DNA from: Vulcanimicrobiota bacterium
Lineage (GTDB): Bacteria; Vulcanimicrobiota; Vulcanimicrobiia; Eremiobacterales; Eremiobacteraceae
Direction of reading: 5' to 3'
DNA: 40,356 nt
Assembly (NCBI GenBank): GCA_013290125.1
Contig: JABCYQ010000026.1
Coordinates: forward strand, 1-40,356
Positions 1 through 8,249 of the stretch are shown piece after piece. Numbering within the stretch: position 1 is the first letter of the stretch; each line of letters starts with the position of its first letter. Both the position numbers and the translations under genes were made by a program. The notes under the pieces were generated by a model. That model made no database searches, was not told the DNA's origin, and was given only the letters and a program-made list of their open reading frames with translations.

Positions 1-176
1 TGAAGGGGCCGAGTTTATCTCGGCCCTCGTTCGCGTCGCCTTGCTTCTCTGAAGGGGCCGAGTTTATCTCGGCCCTCGTTCGCGTCGCCTTGCTTCTCTG
101 AAGGGGCCGAGTTTATCTCGGCCCTCGTTCGCGTCGCCTTGCTTCTCTGAAGGGGCCGAGTTTATCTCGGCCCTCG
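1..176 (+). repeat. Tandem REP array, left flank of RAYT gene
   Basis: Three full 49-bp units start at 1, 50 and 99, and a partial fourth runs from 148 to 176. Each unit begins with a TGAAGG head followed by a hairpin whose arms are GGGCCGAG and CTCGGCCC around a TTTAT loop, then a constant GC-rich spacer. The array probably continues beyond the window edge. The stems differ from the copies on the other side of the transposase by a paired G/C exchange, which indicates that the hairpin itself is conserved. This is a REP (repetitive extragenic palindromic) array and not a CRISPR, because the spacers are identical. Confidence 0.9.
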
Positions 177-228
177 CTTTGCCTTGGATCGGCATTGTCG
201 CCGGCCTACGCCCAGTGAATGACGAGCC

Positions 229-741
229 ATGGACCGTCGACGCCCGCACCGCCTTCACGCCGCCAACTATCGACTGCCCGGGTTCTACCTTGTGACGTTC
301 TGTACAAAATTTCGAGCGCGTGTGTTCATCGATCGCCGTGCGGCGGCAACGGCAGTGCGCGTCTTGCGGACGCTCGATCAAGAAGGCCGGACTCAGCTAA
401 TCGCATACTGCGTTATGCCTGATCACGTTCATACTTTCTTCAAGAAACTAGGACCAGTTGAACATTTGTCGAGAATAGTCGCCTCCATGAAATCGCGCAT
501 TGGGCGTGAATTGCGGTATTCGTTCGAGTGGCAGCGAGGATACTGGGATAACCTCAAGCGATCGTACGAAGACCCGCGCGAAATTGTTGCCTACGTCTTG
601 TCCAATCCGGTCCGCGCCGGACTTGTCGACGATTTTCAAAAGTACGAGTTTAGCGGTGGGATAGGAATCAAAGGGTGGGCCGACATAAAGTCGGCCCCTT
701 CATCGGTTAATTCAAGCGGTCAAACATTTGGGCCGACATAA
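229..741 (+). CDS. REP-associated tyrosine transposase (RAYT, IS200/IS605-like Y1 HUH family)
   Basis: This 170-residue protein is a single-domain Y1 HUH transposase of the TnpA_REP type. The N-terminal strand reads PGFYLVTFCTKFRARVF. The metal-binding HUH motif is H66-V-H68 within MPDHVHTFF, and the likely catalytic tyrosine is Y122 in AYVLSNPVRAGLV. The WQRGYWDN segment before it is also typical. Family members nick single-stranded REP hairpins and are thought to spread them as non-autonomous elements. The gene looks intact and is flanked by inverted REP arrays, as expected for a RAYT. Residues from about 150 onward are encoded by the right-hand REP array, whose second copy supplies the TAA stop. 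The start at 229 is an ATG without a clear ribosome binding site. A longer start is unlikely because it would enter the left array. Confidence 0.92.
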   Translation: MDRRRPHRLHAANYRLPGFYLVTFCTKFRARVFIDRRAAATAVRVLRTLDQEGRTQLIAYCVMPDHVHTFFKKLGPVEHLSRIVASMKSRIGRELRYSFEWQRGYWDNLKRSYEDPREIVAYVLSNPVRAGLVDDFQKYEFSGGIGIKGWADIKSAPSSVNSSGQTFGPT

Positions 742-808
742 AGTCGGCCCCTTCATCGGTTAATTCAAGCGGTCAAAAATTGGGCCGACATAAAGTCGGC
801 CCCTTCAT
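677..808 (-). repeat. Tandem REP array, right flank of RAYT gene (inverted relative to left flank)
   Basis: Three copies begin at 677, 730 and 782 (periods 53 and 52 bp). Each holds arms GGGCCGAC and GTCGGCCC around a five-base loop, followed by CCTTCA, the complement of the TGAAGG head. The array therefore lies in inverted orientation to the one at 1-176. The first copy and part of the second are translated as the C-terminus of the transposase. Confidence 0.9.
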
Positions 809-841
809 AAACTTCGGCCCCTTCGGAAGGTCCGCCCTACA
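809..841 (-). repeat. Composite REP remnant (TGAAGG-type joined to GTAG-type head)
   Basis: Read on the minus strand this stretch starts GTAGGGCGGACCT and then passes into CCGAAGGGGCCGA, so a GTAG-type REP head is fused to a TGAAGG-type head without complete palindromes. A closely similar composite occurs at 13796-13861. It sits directly after the stop of the zinc protease gene and could affect its 3' end. Confidence 0.55.
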
Positions 842-3460
842 TCACATTGGTTTGAGCGGGATCACTTGGCGGGCGTCGAGAGCGCGCGAGACGACGTCAG
901 CCAGGCTTTCCAGATGCGCGCGCGTAAGCTCATCGAGTCCCGAACGAGCCGTGGCCGAGCGAAGGACGTCGCGCAGTCCAACGAGCTCGTGGCGAGCAAG
1001 CGCTTGCGCATCGTACGGCGTTCCCTGCGGCGGCGTGAGCCACAGAGTCGCGAGCATGCGCGCATACCACTGCTGCAGTGTGCGATGGATGACCCCCGGC
1101 GACGATGCTCGAGGCGATTGCAAGTCGCCGTAGACCGAAGATTGCGTCCAGTCGAACAGATCGGCGAGCGACATCGTCGCGCCAGGCTTCGCCTTGAGCG
1201 GAAGATCGTCGAGCCGCTGCAGCATTAATGGTTGGAACATCGTAGCAATCGATCGCCGTTGCAAGTTTGAAACAGCCTCCGCAACCGGTTCATCGTGCCG
1301 CGGCGGCGGATTGTAGGCCCACGTACCGCCCTGCTGCGTCTCCCACTCGCTATAGACAAGCCGATTGAGCATCGCGGGCGAGAAGCGCCATGCATCGTCG
1401 GAGAACAGATAACGGTCGAGCAGGCCGAATGCGCGCTCTTCATCGGATCGCGCCACCTGGGTCAGCGGCTGCGCGGCGCCCGGATCGCCTGCATGCGAGC
1501 GCGAGAGATATTCACCCGCGATGAAGTGCTCGGGCTGCGTCGCGATGAGATTGGTATAGCCAAACGCGTACTCGAATGCAGCCCGCTCCTCGTCATAGCT
1601 CCGGCCCGGTTTCGGCCACGATGCGTCCAACCGATCGAGCACTTGATGAGCCAAGTGAAGTTGCGAACCATACCACGTCAACGGATCGTTGGTGAGATCC
1701 CACTGCGCGACCCGCGGATCGACGGCATGCGCGTCGGCGTACGAGACGTCTTCGTCGCTCGCGAATCTAAACGAAGGGTTGGCCCATCCTTGCGCCCAGC
1801 GGTTGAGAACCGGGACCTCGTCTTGCGGCGTTCTCGCACCGGGCACCCGAGCATACCCCCAGTGGATCACATAGTAATCGTACGGTCCCAACACCGTCTG
1901 CCAGTACGTGCCCTGTGCCTCGCCCTTGGGCCAGAGGTTCAGCGGCGCGTATTCCATCACTGATGACGCAACGCCGTAGCGCGACGTGAACGCCTTGCTC
2001 TGCACCTGCTTCGCGGTGAACGCTAGCGACCCGATGAAATTGTGCTGCAGACCCATGCCGTGTCCGGACTCGTGCACGATGAACGACTCGAGCAGCTCGT
2101 TGTTGAACTCAGTCAAAGCAGCGCCCGTCAGCGGCCGGCCCATGACGTCGAGCGCGACTTTTCCGAATCCGGCCTGCAGGCGCTTGCCGAGCGCGAATGA
2201 TCTTTCCGCCGCCGGAAACTGACTGCCGGCGCTGCCCGCGATAGGATCCACGAACATCTGCGCCGTTACGTTTGCGAATTGCAGCACGTCCGCGTCGATG
2301 ACGATATTGGTCCGGAACATCTGCCCTGTCCGCGGGTCGAAGACGGGATTCTCAGCCGCGTAACCCCCCGAATTCGATTGGGTCATCCAGATCACGGTGT
2401 TGTAGCGGATATCGTCGGGATCCCAGTTCGGGTCGTCCGGCTGATCCTTCACCTGCACCGCATCGCTTATGCCGATTTTCTCGAATGCGGCGTTCCATGT
2501 GAGGAGTGAACGGCGCACGGCATACCGATATGCGGTCGGAATCGTGTTTGACAAGTAGTAGACCATCGGGTGCTTCGCTGACGATATCGGCTTCGACGGG
2601 TCGGATGGCTGCATGTTCCAACGTACTACGTAGCGCACGATGCGCGATGCGTGGACGTCGTTGCCGTACTCGAGATACGCTGCATCGAAGAACCCCACGC
2701 GATCGTCGGCGAGCCGCGGCATGTAGTCGCCGTCGTTCGGCGGCTGCGCGAAATTGTATACGACACGGATCCGAAGGCTGCGCGGATCCGGCACGTTGTC
2801 GATCGTGTTCGGGTCGTCAGCCGCCCACGTCTGGTCGGCGTCGACGATGATATTCTGCGGAAAGGCCTTTGTCGGGCCGAACAGCGTGCGGTCGGTATCC
2901 AAGTGATAGGCGTGGTCCGGATCATCTGGTCCCGTGATCTGCTTCAACTGCGCGGCTATGTTGTCCACGTCACCGAGCAGAAACGACGCATCGAAGACCA
3001 CGCGACCGGTGGCCGCATCTTCAGCGACGACGGGCGCGACCGCCACGGGCGAATCGGCAAATGTCTGGTTAACCGCCCGTTTCGCCGCGTCGTTGCCCGA
3101 AGCGAGGAAGTAGGTGTTCGGCCACGTCGCGATGATCTTGTCGTCGCTGCGCGTGAATCGAATGATGCGAGCGTACGATCCGATGCCTCCTGGGATGAAA
3201 TTGTATCCGCCGAGGCCATTGGCCGTTTCGGCCGTCTGCACGAAATCTTGGCCCAACTGCGCCGCTGCGATATCGATATAGACTTTCCCGTCCTTGCGGA
3301 TGACATTGAAAAGTCCGTTCTGGACTTGCGCGCCGTCGACGAACTTCGCGTACGGCGCTGGTCCGGAGTCGCCGGACGTGTCGTCCGCCGACGCGACGAC
3401 TGCCGTCGAAGCCACCATCAACGAACAGCATGCCAATAGAAAAAATACGCGCGTGATCAT
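842..3460 (-). CDS. Secreted zinc-dependent metalloprotease (DUF5117/DUF4953, metzincin-like)
   Basis: This 872-residue exported enzyme has an N-terminal signal peptide (hydrophobic residues 4-25, ending near ASA). The region of about 90-290 fits the DUF5117 domain. The catalytic part carries the extended zinc motif HESGHGMGLQHN at residues 463-474, whose three His are the predicted ligands and whose Glu is the general base. The downstream SSVMEYAP at about 500 fits the Met-turn region of the family. A C-terminal helical region of about 300 residues follows. An AGGAG sequence lies about nine bases before the ATG. Relatives are large periplasmic or secreted proteases of unknown substrate, common in Bacteroidetes and Acidobacteria. 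It heads a minus-strand run of exported proteins, suggesting extracellular protein digestion. The substrate cannot be inferred. Confidence 0.9.
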   Translation of the reverse strand: MITRVFFLLACCSLMVASTAVVASADDTSGDSGPAPYAKFVDGAQVQNGLFNVIRKDGKVYIDIAAAQLGQDFVQTAETANGLGGYNFIPGGIGSYARIIRFTRSDDKIIATWPNTYFLASGNDAAKRAVNQTFADSPVAVAPVVAEDAATGRVVFDASFLLGDVDNIAAQLKQITGPDDPDHAYHLDTDRTLFGPTKAFPQNIIVDADQTWAADDPNTIDNVPDPRSLRIRVVYNFAQPPNDGDYMPRLADDRVGFFDAAYLEYGNDVHASRIVRYVVRWNMQPSDPSKPISSAKHPMVYYLSNTIPTAYRYAVRRSLLTWNAAFEKIGISDAVQVKDQPDDPNWDPDDIRYNTVIWMTQSNSGGYAAENPVFDPRTGQMFRTNIVIDADVLQFANVTAQMFVDPIAGSAGSQFPAAERSFALGKRLQAGFGKVALDVMGRPLTGAALTEFNNELLESFIVHESGHGMGLQHNFIGSLAFTAKQVQSKAFTSRYGVASSVMEYAPLNLWPKGEAQGTYWQTVLGPYDYYVIHWGYARVPGARTPQDEVPVLNRWAQGWANPSFRFASDEDVSYADAHAVDPRVAQWDLTNDPLTWYGSQLHLAHQVLDRLDASWPKPGRSYDEERAAFEYAFGYTNLIATQPEHFIAGEYLSRSHAGDPGAAQPLTQVARSDEERAFGLLDRYLFSDDAWRFSPAMLNRLVYSEWETQQGGTWAYNPPPRHDEPVAEAVSNLQRRSIATMFQPLMLQRLDDLPLKAKPGATMSLADLFDWTQSSVYGDLQSPRASSPGVIHRTLQQWYARMLATLWLTPPQGTPYDAQALARHELVGLRDVLRSATARSGLDELTRAHLESLADVVSRALDARQVIPLKPM

Positions 3461-3520
3461 ACCGTGTCGCTCCTGTCGTGTGCGCCGCGGCGCGCGCGTC
3501 TTGCGACGGACGCGCGCCTG

Positions 3521-5002
3521 CTAGCGGCCCTCTTTCGACGCGCTACGCTTCGCCTTCGGCGGCAGCGGACGCCAGTGATATTTGAACCGCGGATTGAGGT
3601 AGGCGCGATCGCTTGCAGCAGTCAACTGCGGACCGAACTGCGGTATGGCCATACCGCCGGCCGGCGCGTACATCGCCTCGTTGAACAGCCCACCGGCTGG
3701 TTTATTCGCGACGGCGAAGACGCTGAACGCCAAGTCGCTCACGAATGCGGTCGCTATATAGTCGGCCACCATGAGCCCGTTCTGACTGTTGGCGAGCCAC
3801 CCGACTTTCATCGGTCCAGCGAGGACTTGGGCGGTGTTCCACGTCGAACCGCCGTTATGCGATGAGACGAACCCCACCCCGAGTTGACACGTAGCCGTCG
3901 AGCAATTCGAATTCGGAAAGAAGTAGAACGTCAAACCGATGTCTGCGGTCGCGCCGGATGTCGCCGGCTGGATACCGATGCCCGGAATGAAATGATCGAC
4001 GGTGCTCGTCACGGAATCGATCGGAACGCGGACCGGCGCCGACCACGTCGTGCCGTTCGTCGACGTCGTGTATACGATGTCGTTCTCCGTGCAGTTGCTT
4101 CGGAAGCGACAATCCGGCCATGCAACGTAGATGCGCCCCGACGCGTCTTGCGCCGCGCTCGGCAGCGGACTCGAGCGAAGTCCGGCTGCTTCGGAGTGGA
4201 AAAACTCGGAGGTGACGGTCTGCGCGCCGCTCCAATGCTTGCCCCCGTCCGTCGACGTAAACGATTCGATGCCGTTGAACCCCTCGAAGGGTACGACCAC
4301 CCTGCCGTTCGGAAGCACGATCGGCTGACCGCCTAAGCCTGCATCTTGGTTCACCGTGGCGAGTGAGCCCAACCAATTCGCGCCGCCATCGCGCGACGTG
4401 TTCATGAATATCTCGTCGCCTGCGGCCGGCGAATCCCATTCGGCGTAGCAATTTCCGTAGAACTTGCTCGTCGTCCAATCGTCGCAGACAACCCACGGTT
4501 TGTCAGCGGACTGCGTACGCGGCGCGATCCCCACCGGCTTGGCCCAGGTAAGGCCGTCGGGCGATCGGCTAATGAATATCGCGGGCGACGTGGGCCGCGT
4601 ATTCGACAACGGCAACGACGCGATCAGCCACATCGCGTGCGCCGCATCGTAGCCGACCGACGGGTCGCTCACGGCGTCATATCTGTTGCCGGGATTCTGC
4701 GCCTTCGTTATTCCCGGAAGAAAGCCGGAGTTCCACGTCGTGCCGCCGTCAGTTGAAGTCGCCCAACCGATGTCGGCCGATCCGCCCGGTATGACGCGCC
4801 CCGTCTGGAACGCGCTGACGATCGTCGTGCCGTACGAGAACGTGTCGGGCTCGACTTCAGTCCGGTGCTGACTCGCGGAATTCGTGAACGGGTCGCTCGA
4901 GACTTTGACGAGCGTCGCAGCCGAGCAGATGCAGGTAGTGAAAGCCAGGATCAGCGCTGATCCTAAAACGGTTGCTATCGATCGCATGGTCGACCCATTC
5001 AC
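3521..5002 (-). CDS. Secreted BNR/Asp-box repeat protein (sialidase-fold beta-propeller)
   Basis: This protein of up to 493 residues contains several Asp-box motifs of the form S-x-D-G-G-x-x-W: STDGGTTWN, SRDGGANWL, STDGGKHWS and SHNGGSTWN. These mark the blades of a six- or seven-bladed propeller as in sialidases and exo-sialidase-like proteins. The catalytic Arg triad and Tyr/Glu pair of true sialidases could not be assigned, so enzymatic activity is not claimed. Translation may start at GTG 5002 or, more likely, at ATG 4987, which opens directly into the signal peptide MRSIATVLGSALILAFTTC. The C-terminus is strongly basic (PPKAKRSASKEGR), which may anchor it to anionic surfaces; that is inference. 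It lies between the zinc protease and two carboxypeptidases on the same strand. Confidence 0.8.
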   Translation of the reverse strand: MNGSTMRSIATVLGSALILAFTTCICSAATLVKVSSDPFTNSASQHRTEVEPDTFSYGTTIVSAFQTGRVIPGGSADIGWATSTDGGTTWNSGFLPGITKAQNPGNRYDAVSDPSVGYDAAHAMWLIASLPLSNTRPTSPAIFISRSPDGLTWAKPVGIAPRTQSADKPWVVCDDWTTSKFYGNCYAEWDSPAAGDEIFMNTSRDGGANWLGSLATVNQDAGLGGQPIVLPNGRVVVPFEGFNGIESFTSTDGGKHWSGAQTVTSEFFHSEAAGLRSSPLPSAAQDASGRIYVAWPDCRFRSNCTENDIVYTTSTNGTTWSAPVRVPIDSVTSTVDHFIPGIGIQPATSGATADIGLTFYFFPNSNCSTATCQLGVGFVSSHNGGSTWNTAQVLAGPMKVGWLANSQNGLMVADYIATAFVSDLAFSVFAVANKPAGGLFNEAMYAPAGGMAIPQFGPQLTAASDRAYLNPRFKYHWRPLPPKAKRSASKEGR

Positions 5003-5033
5003 GATAGAAAGTGCCGACCCTTGATTCTGCGAT

Positions 5034-6560
5034 TCAGTGAAGTGCGGAATCGTACCAGCGTTCTAGATCGGCCCTGAATTGCGCCAACGCGGGCTCATGC
5101 AAGTAGACCATGTGCCCTGACTCGTAGAATCCGTACGAGATATTGCCCCGCAAAGACGGATCGAGATTCATATGGAGCAACGAGTACTGCGTGCCGAAGA
5201 AAGGCGTCGCCATATCGTAGTAGCCGTTCGCTGAAAAAACGCGCAGGTGTGGGTTCTGCGTCATCGCATCGTGCAGGTCCGGAAGCACGTCGGGGACGAC
5301 CTGCTTGTTGCCGTCGATCGTGTGCGTGAGGTCCCACGCGTTATTGACCTCGAAGCTGAGCTGTTCGTAGGTCAGGTCTGTCTGGTAGTGCAGCACGGAT
5401 CGGACGTAATCGTTGAACCCAGTGATTTCCGCGTTCGTGTTGGTGGCGTCGTAGTCCGGCGCATCGCCGATCGCCTTGTTGTCGATGCCGACGAAGCGCC
5501 CGTCGAGGCGGCCCACAGTCCTGTAGTCGCTTCGCAGCAGTTCCTTTTCGAATTCGCCCGGTTCGACGCGCAGATCGGCGTTGCGCAGATACTGCTCGCT
5601 GAGGCCGGTATACGCGTGCAGTTTGCGCACGACGTCGTCGCGTTCCGAAGCGCTGAGCGTCGAGCCCTTGAGCAGCGCGTCACCGTATTCGCCTATCGCG
5701 AATTGACGGACTGTCTCGACGAACGGCGCGAGCTGGGCGGGTTTGTTCGGCACCTTGTTGTGATACCAAGCGATCGCGGCCTCGGTCGGCAGATAGCCGA
5801 TGTAGAGGTCGTCCAAACCATCGCCGTCCAAAAAGCCGGTGCCGAAATTCAACGCGGACGAGAGCAGCACAACGCCGTTGAGATCGGTGCCGCTCTGCTG
5901 CAGCATGTTCGCAAGCACGGCCGACCGCGTGGTCCCGTAGGATTCGCCGAATAGGAACTTCGGCGAGTTCCAGCGTCCGTTCTGGGAGAGGTAGCTATCC
6001 ACGAACCTTTTGAATGCGCGCGCGTCTTGGTCGACGCCGTAGAAATCTTCAGGCCTCGCCGTGGGCGCGAGCCGGCTGAATCCGGTGCCGGGCGCATCCA
6101 CGAACACGAGATCGGTCTTGTCCAACAAGCTGTACTGGTTGTCGACGAGCTCGTATGGCGAAGGAGGCGTGTTCGCCGCGTCAGTCATGAGCACGCGCTT
6201 GGGCCCGAACGACGCCATGCGCAAGAAGACCGACGCTGCGCCAGGACCGCCGTTATAGAGAAACGTGACGGGCCGCCGCGAAAGATCCGTGACGCCGTCC
6301 GCCGTGTAGCCGACGTAGAACATGCTGCACGTCGCTTGACCTTGCGCGTCTTTGAGGACGATCGTGCCGGCGGTGGCCGTGTAGGGGATGACGCGACCGT
6401 CAAGCGTTATTGTCTGATGAACCGCGGAGTCGCTCGAAGCCGCCGCCGGCGCAGCAGCAGCCGGCGCGCCGCCCTGCGAAGCCGGCATCTCGGCGGCTTG
6501 CGCCGCAGAACCGGTGCAGAGCGCGGCCATTAGCGTTGCGATTGCGATAGCCCGTTTCAT
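5034..6560 (-). CDS. Secreted serine carboxypeptidase, peptidase family S10 (copy 1)
   Basis: This alpha/beta-hydrolase of about 508 residues releases C-terminal amino acids from peptides. A signal peptide (MKRAIAIATLMAALCTGSAAQA) is followed by an Ala/Pro-rich linker. The YNGGPG oxyanion-hole motif lies near residue 102, the nucleophile Ser is in GESYG at 205-209, the Asp is expected in NGYYDMATPF and the His in ESGHMVY near the C-terminus, so the triad appears complete. I place the start at ATG 6560 because GGAG sits six bases upstream and the signal peptide begins there. An ATG at 6593 would add 11 hydrophilic residues and overlap the preceding gene. The next upstream gene is a close paralogue on the same strand, 29 bp away, indicating tandem duplication and probable co-transcription. 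Confidence 0.92.
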   Translation of the reverse strand: MKRAIAIATLMAALCTGSAAQAAEMPASQGGAPAAAAPAAASSDSAVHQTITLDGRVIPYTATAGTIVLKDAQGQATCSMFYVGYTADGVTDLSRRPVTFLYNGGPGAASVFLRMASFGPKRVLMTDAANTPPSPYELVDNQYSLLDKTDLVFVDAPGTGFSRLAPTARPEDFYGVDQDARAFKRFVDSYLSQNGRWNSPKFLFGESYGTTRSAVLANMLQQSGTDLNGVVLLSSALNFGTGFLDGDGLDDLYIGYLPTEAAIAWYHNKVPNKPAQLAPFVETVRQFAIGEYGDALLKGSTLSASERDDVVRKLHAYTGLSEQYLRNADLRVEPGEFEKELLRSDYRTVGRLDGRFVGIDNKAIGDAPDYDATNTNAEITGFNDYVRSVLHYQTDLTYEQLSFEVNNAWDLTHTIDGNKQVVPDVLPDLHDAMTQNPHLRVFSANGYYDMATPFFGTQYSLLHMNLDPSLRGNISYGFYESGHMVYLHEPALAQFRADLERWYDSALH

Positions 6561-6589
6561 CGTCAGCTCCGAATCGTGCGAGTGAGACA

Positions 6590-8101
6590 TCATCGCCCTA
6601 ACACCGAGTCGTACCAGCGAGCGAGGTCGGCTTTGAACTTCGCCAGCGCAGGGACGTGCGCGTAGACCATATGTCCGGATTCGTAGAATCCGTACGTGAT
6701 GTTGCCGCGCAGCGTCGGATCAAGTTCCATGTGATCCAACGTGTATTCGGTAGCGAAGAATGGCGTGGCCATATCGTAGTAGCCGTTTGCGGAGAAGACG
6801 TGCAGCTGCGGGTTCTGCGTCATCGCGTCGTGCAGATCTTGGACGACGTCGGGGAACGGGATCTGGTTCCCATCGATGGCATGCGAGAAGTCCCAATTCG
6901 GTCCACTCACGATGTCGTACGCCGTCGGCCGATAGAGCAGATCGGTGTGGAAACCGATGTGGTCGCGGACGTACGCGTTGAACGACGACACGTACGCCGA
7001 TGCAAGCGCGACGTCGGCCGCATCGTAATCCGGCGCATCGCCCGTGGCTTTGGAATCGATACCGAGGAATCGCGCGTCGAGCCTGCCCGTCGTGCGGTTG
7101 CTGTCGCGCATCATCTCTTTCTCGAACTCTTCGGGTTCGATGCGCAGATTCGCCTGAAGGAAGAACTGCGGATTGATGCCGGTGAATGAATACAACTGAT
7201 AGGCGATCCGGCTTCTCGCGCCATCGGAAAGATCCGCGCCGCGAAGCAGCGCGCGGGCATAGTCGCCGAGCGCAAAGGCACGCGCCGACTGCACGAAGGC
7301 GGCGAGATTTGCAGGCCGGTGCGGAACGCGCCCGTGATACCAGGCGATCGCGGCCTCTGTCGGCAGATACCCGTAGTACTCCATGTCGAGCCCGTCGCCG
7401 CCGAAAAATGACGAGTAGTTCAGCGCCGACGACAGCAGCACGACGCCGTTGAGATCCACGCCATCTTGCTGCAGCAAGTTCGAGAGCACTGCCGACCTTG
7501 TCGTGCCATACGATTCACCGAATAGGAACTTCGGCGAATTCCAGCGATGGTTGTTCGTGAGGTAGCGTTCGACAAATTGCTTGAACGCGCGCGCGTCCTG
7601 ATCCACGCCGTAGAAATCTTTCGGCTTCGACGTCGGCGCGATCCGGCTGAAGCCGGTGCCCGGCGCGTCGATAAAGACGAGGTCGCTCTTGTCGATGAGG
7701 CTGTACCCGTTGTCGACCAACTGATACGGGGCCGGCGCCGTGTGCGTGGCGTCCGCCGTGACGACACGCTTCGGCGCGAACGAGCCCATGCGCAGCCAGA
7801 TCGTCGAGGAGCCGGGACCGCCGTTGTAAAGAAAAGTGATGGGCCGGTGGCTCAGGTCCGACACGCCGTCTTGGGTGAACGCGGTGTAGAACATATTGCA
7901 CGAAGGGGCCCCGGTCGCGTCCTTCAACTCGATCGTTCCGGCAGTCGCGGTGTATCGGATGGATCGACCCGCGACCGTGACGCTGTCGTGCACCGACGCA
8001 TCCTTCGGCGGAGGGGCGGCCGGCGTCGGCGCCGCGGCACGCGCCTGCGCCGAACTGATGACGACGACAGACAGAAAAATACCAGCGAGCGCTGTTCTCA
8101 C
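6590..8101 (-). CDS. Secreted serine carboxypeptidase, peptidase family S10 (copy 2)
   Basis: This is a paralogue of the gene just downstream, about 503 residues long. It has the same architecture: signal peptide (RTALAGIFLSVVVISSAQA), a Pro-rich linker, YNGGPGSS, nucleophile Ser in GESYG at 195-199, the NGYYDMATPF Asp region and a C-terminal ESGHMVY His. The reading frame stays open 74 codons further upstream, but that part is Arg/Ser-rich and lacks secretion features. The GTG at 8101, preceded by GGAG with a five-base gap, opens directly into the signal peptide and is preferred. The two copies match along most of their length but differ in the region before the Asp, so their peptide preference may differ. 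A 148-bp gap separates it from the aldo/keto reductase gene. Confidence 0.9.
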   Translation of the reverse strand: MRTALAGIFLSVVVISSAQARAAAPTPAAPPPKDASVHDSVTVAGRSIRYTATAGTIELKDATGAPSCNMFYTAFTQDGVSDLSHRPITFLYNGGPGSSTIWLRMGSFAPKRVVTADATHTAPAPYQLVDNGYSLIDKSDLVFIDAPGTGFSRIAPTSKPKDFYGVDQDARAFKQFVERYLTNNHRWNSPKFLFGESYGTTRSAVLSNLLQQDGVDLNGVVLLSSALNYSSFFGGDGLDMEYYGYLPTEAAIAWYHGRVPHRPANLAAFVQSARAFALGDYARALLRGADLSDGARSRIAYQLYSFTGINPQFFLQANLRIEPEEFEKEMMRDSNRTTGRLDARFLGIDSKATGDAPDYDAADVALASAYVSSFNAYVRDHIGFHTDLLYRPTAYDIVSGPNWDFSHAIDGNQIPFPDVVQDLHDAMTQNPQLHVFSANGYYDMATPFFATEYTLDHMELDPTLRGNITYGFYESGHMVYAHVPALAKFKADLARWYDSVLGR

Positions 8102-8249
8102 ATTCACTCCATGCCGAGGATGGCGTGCGGACGATTGGCGGCGTTCGGGCTTCGAAGTTTCCACCGCTCGGACCTTTGCACCGATGCGTGCACAAAGCCA
8201 TTTCCGATTGTTGTGCGATACAGCGTGGGCCCGAGCAGCGCGGCCCGTG

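Noticed and set aside
1-176. CRISPR-like direct repeats at the left edge
   Set aside because: The units are identical throughout including the spacer, are palindromic and recur elsewhere in the window as REPs. No cas genes are present.
2651-3439. Long plus-strand frame opposite the zinc protease
   Set aside because: It is an antisense shadow of a high-GC gene with no recognisable domain.
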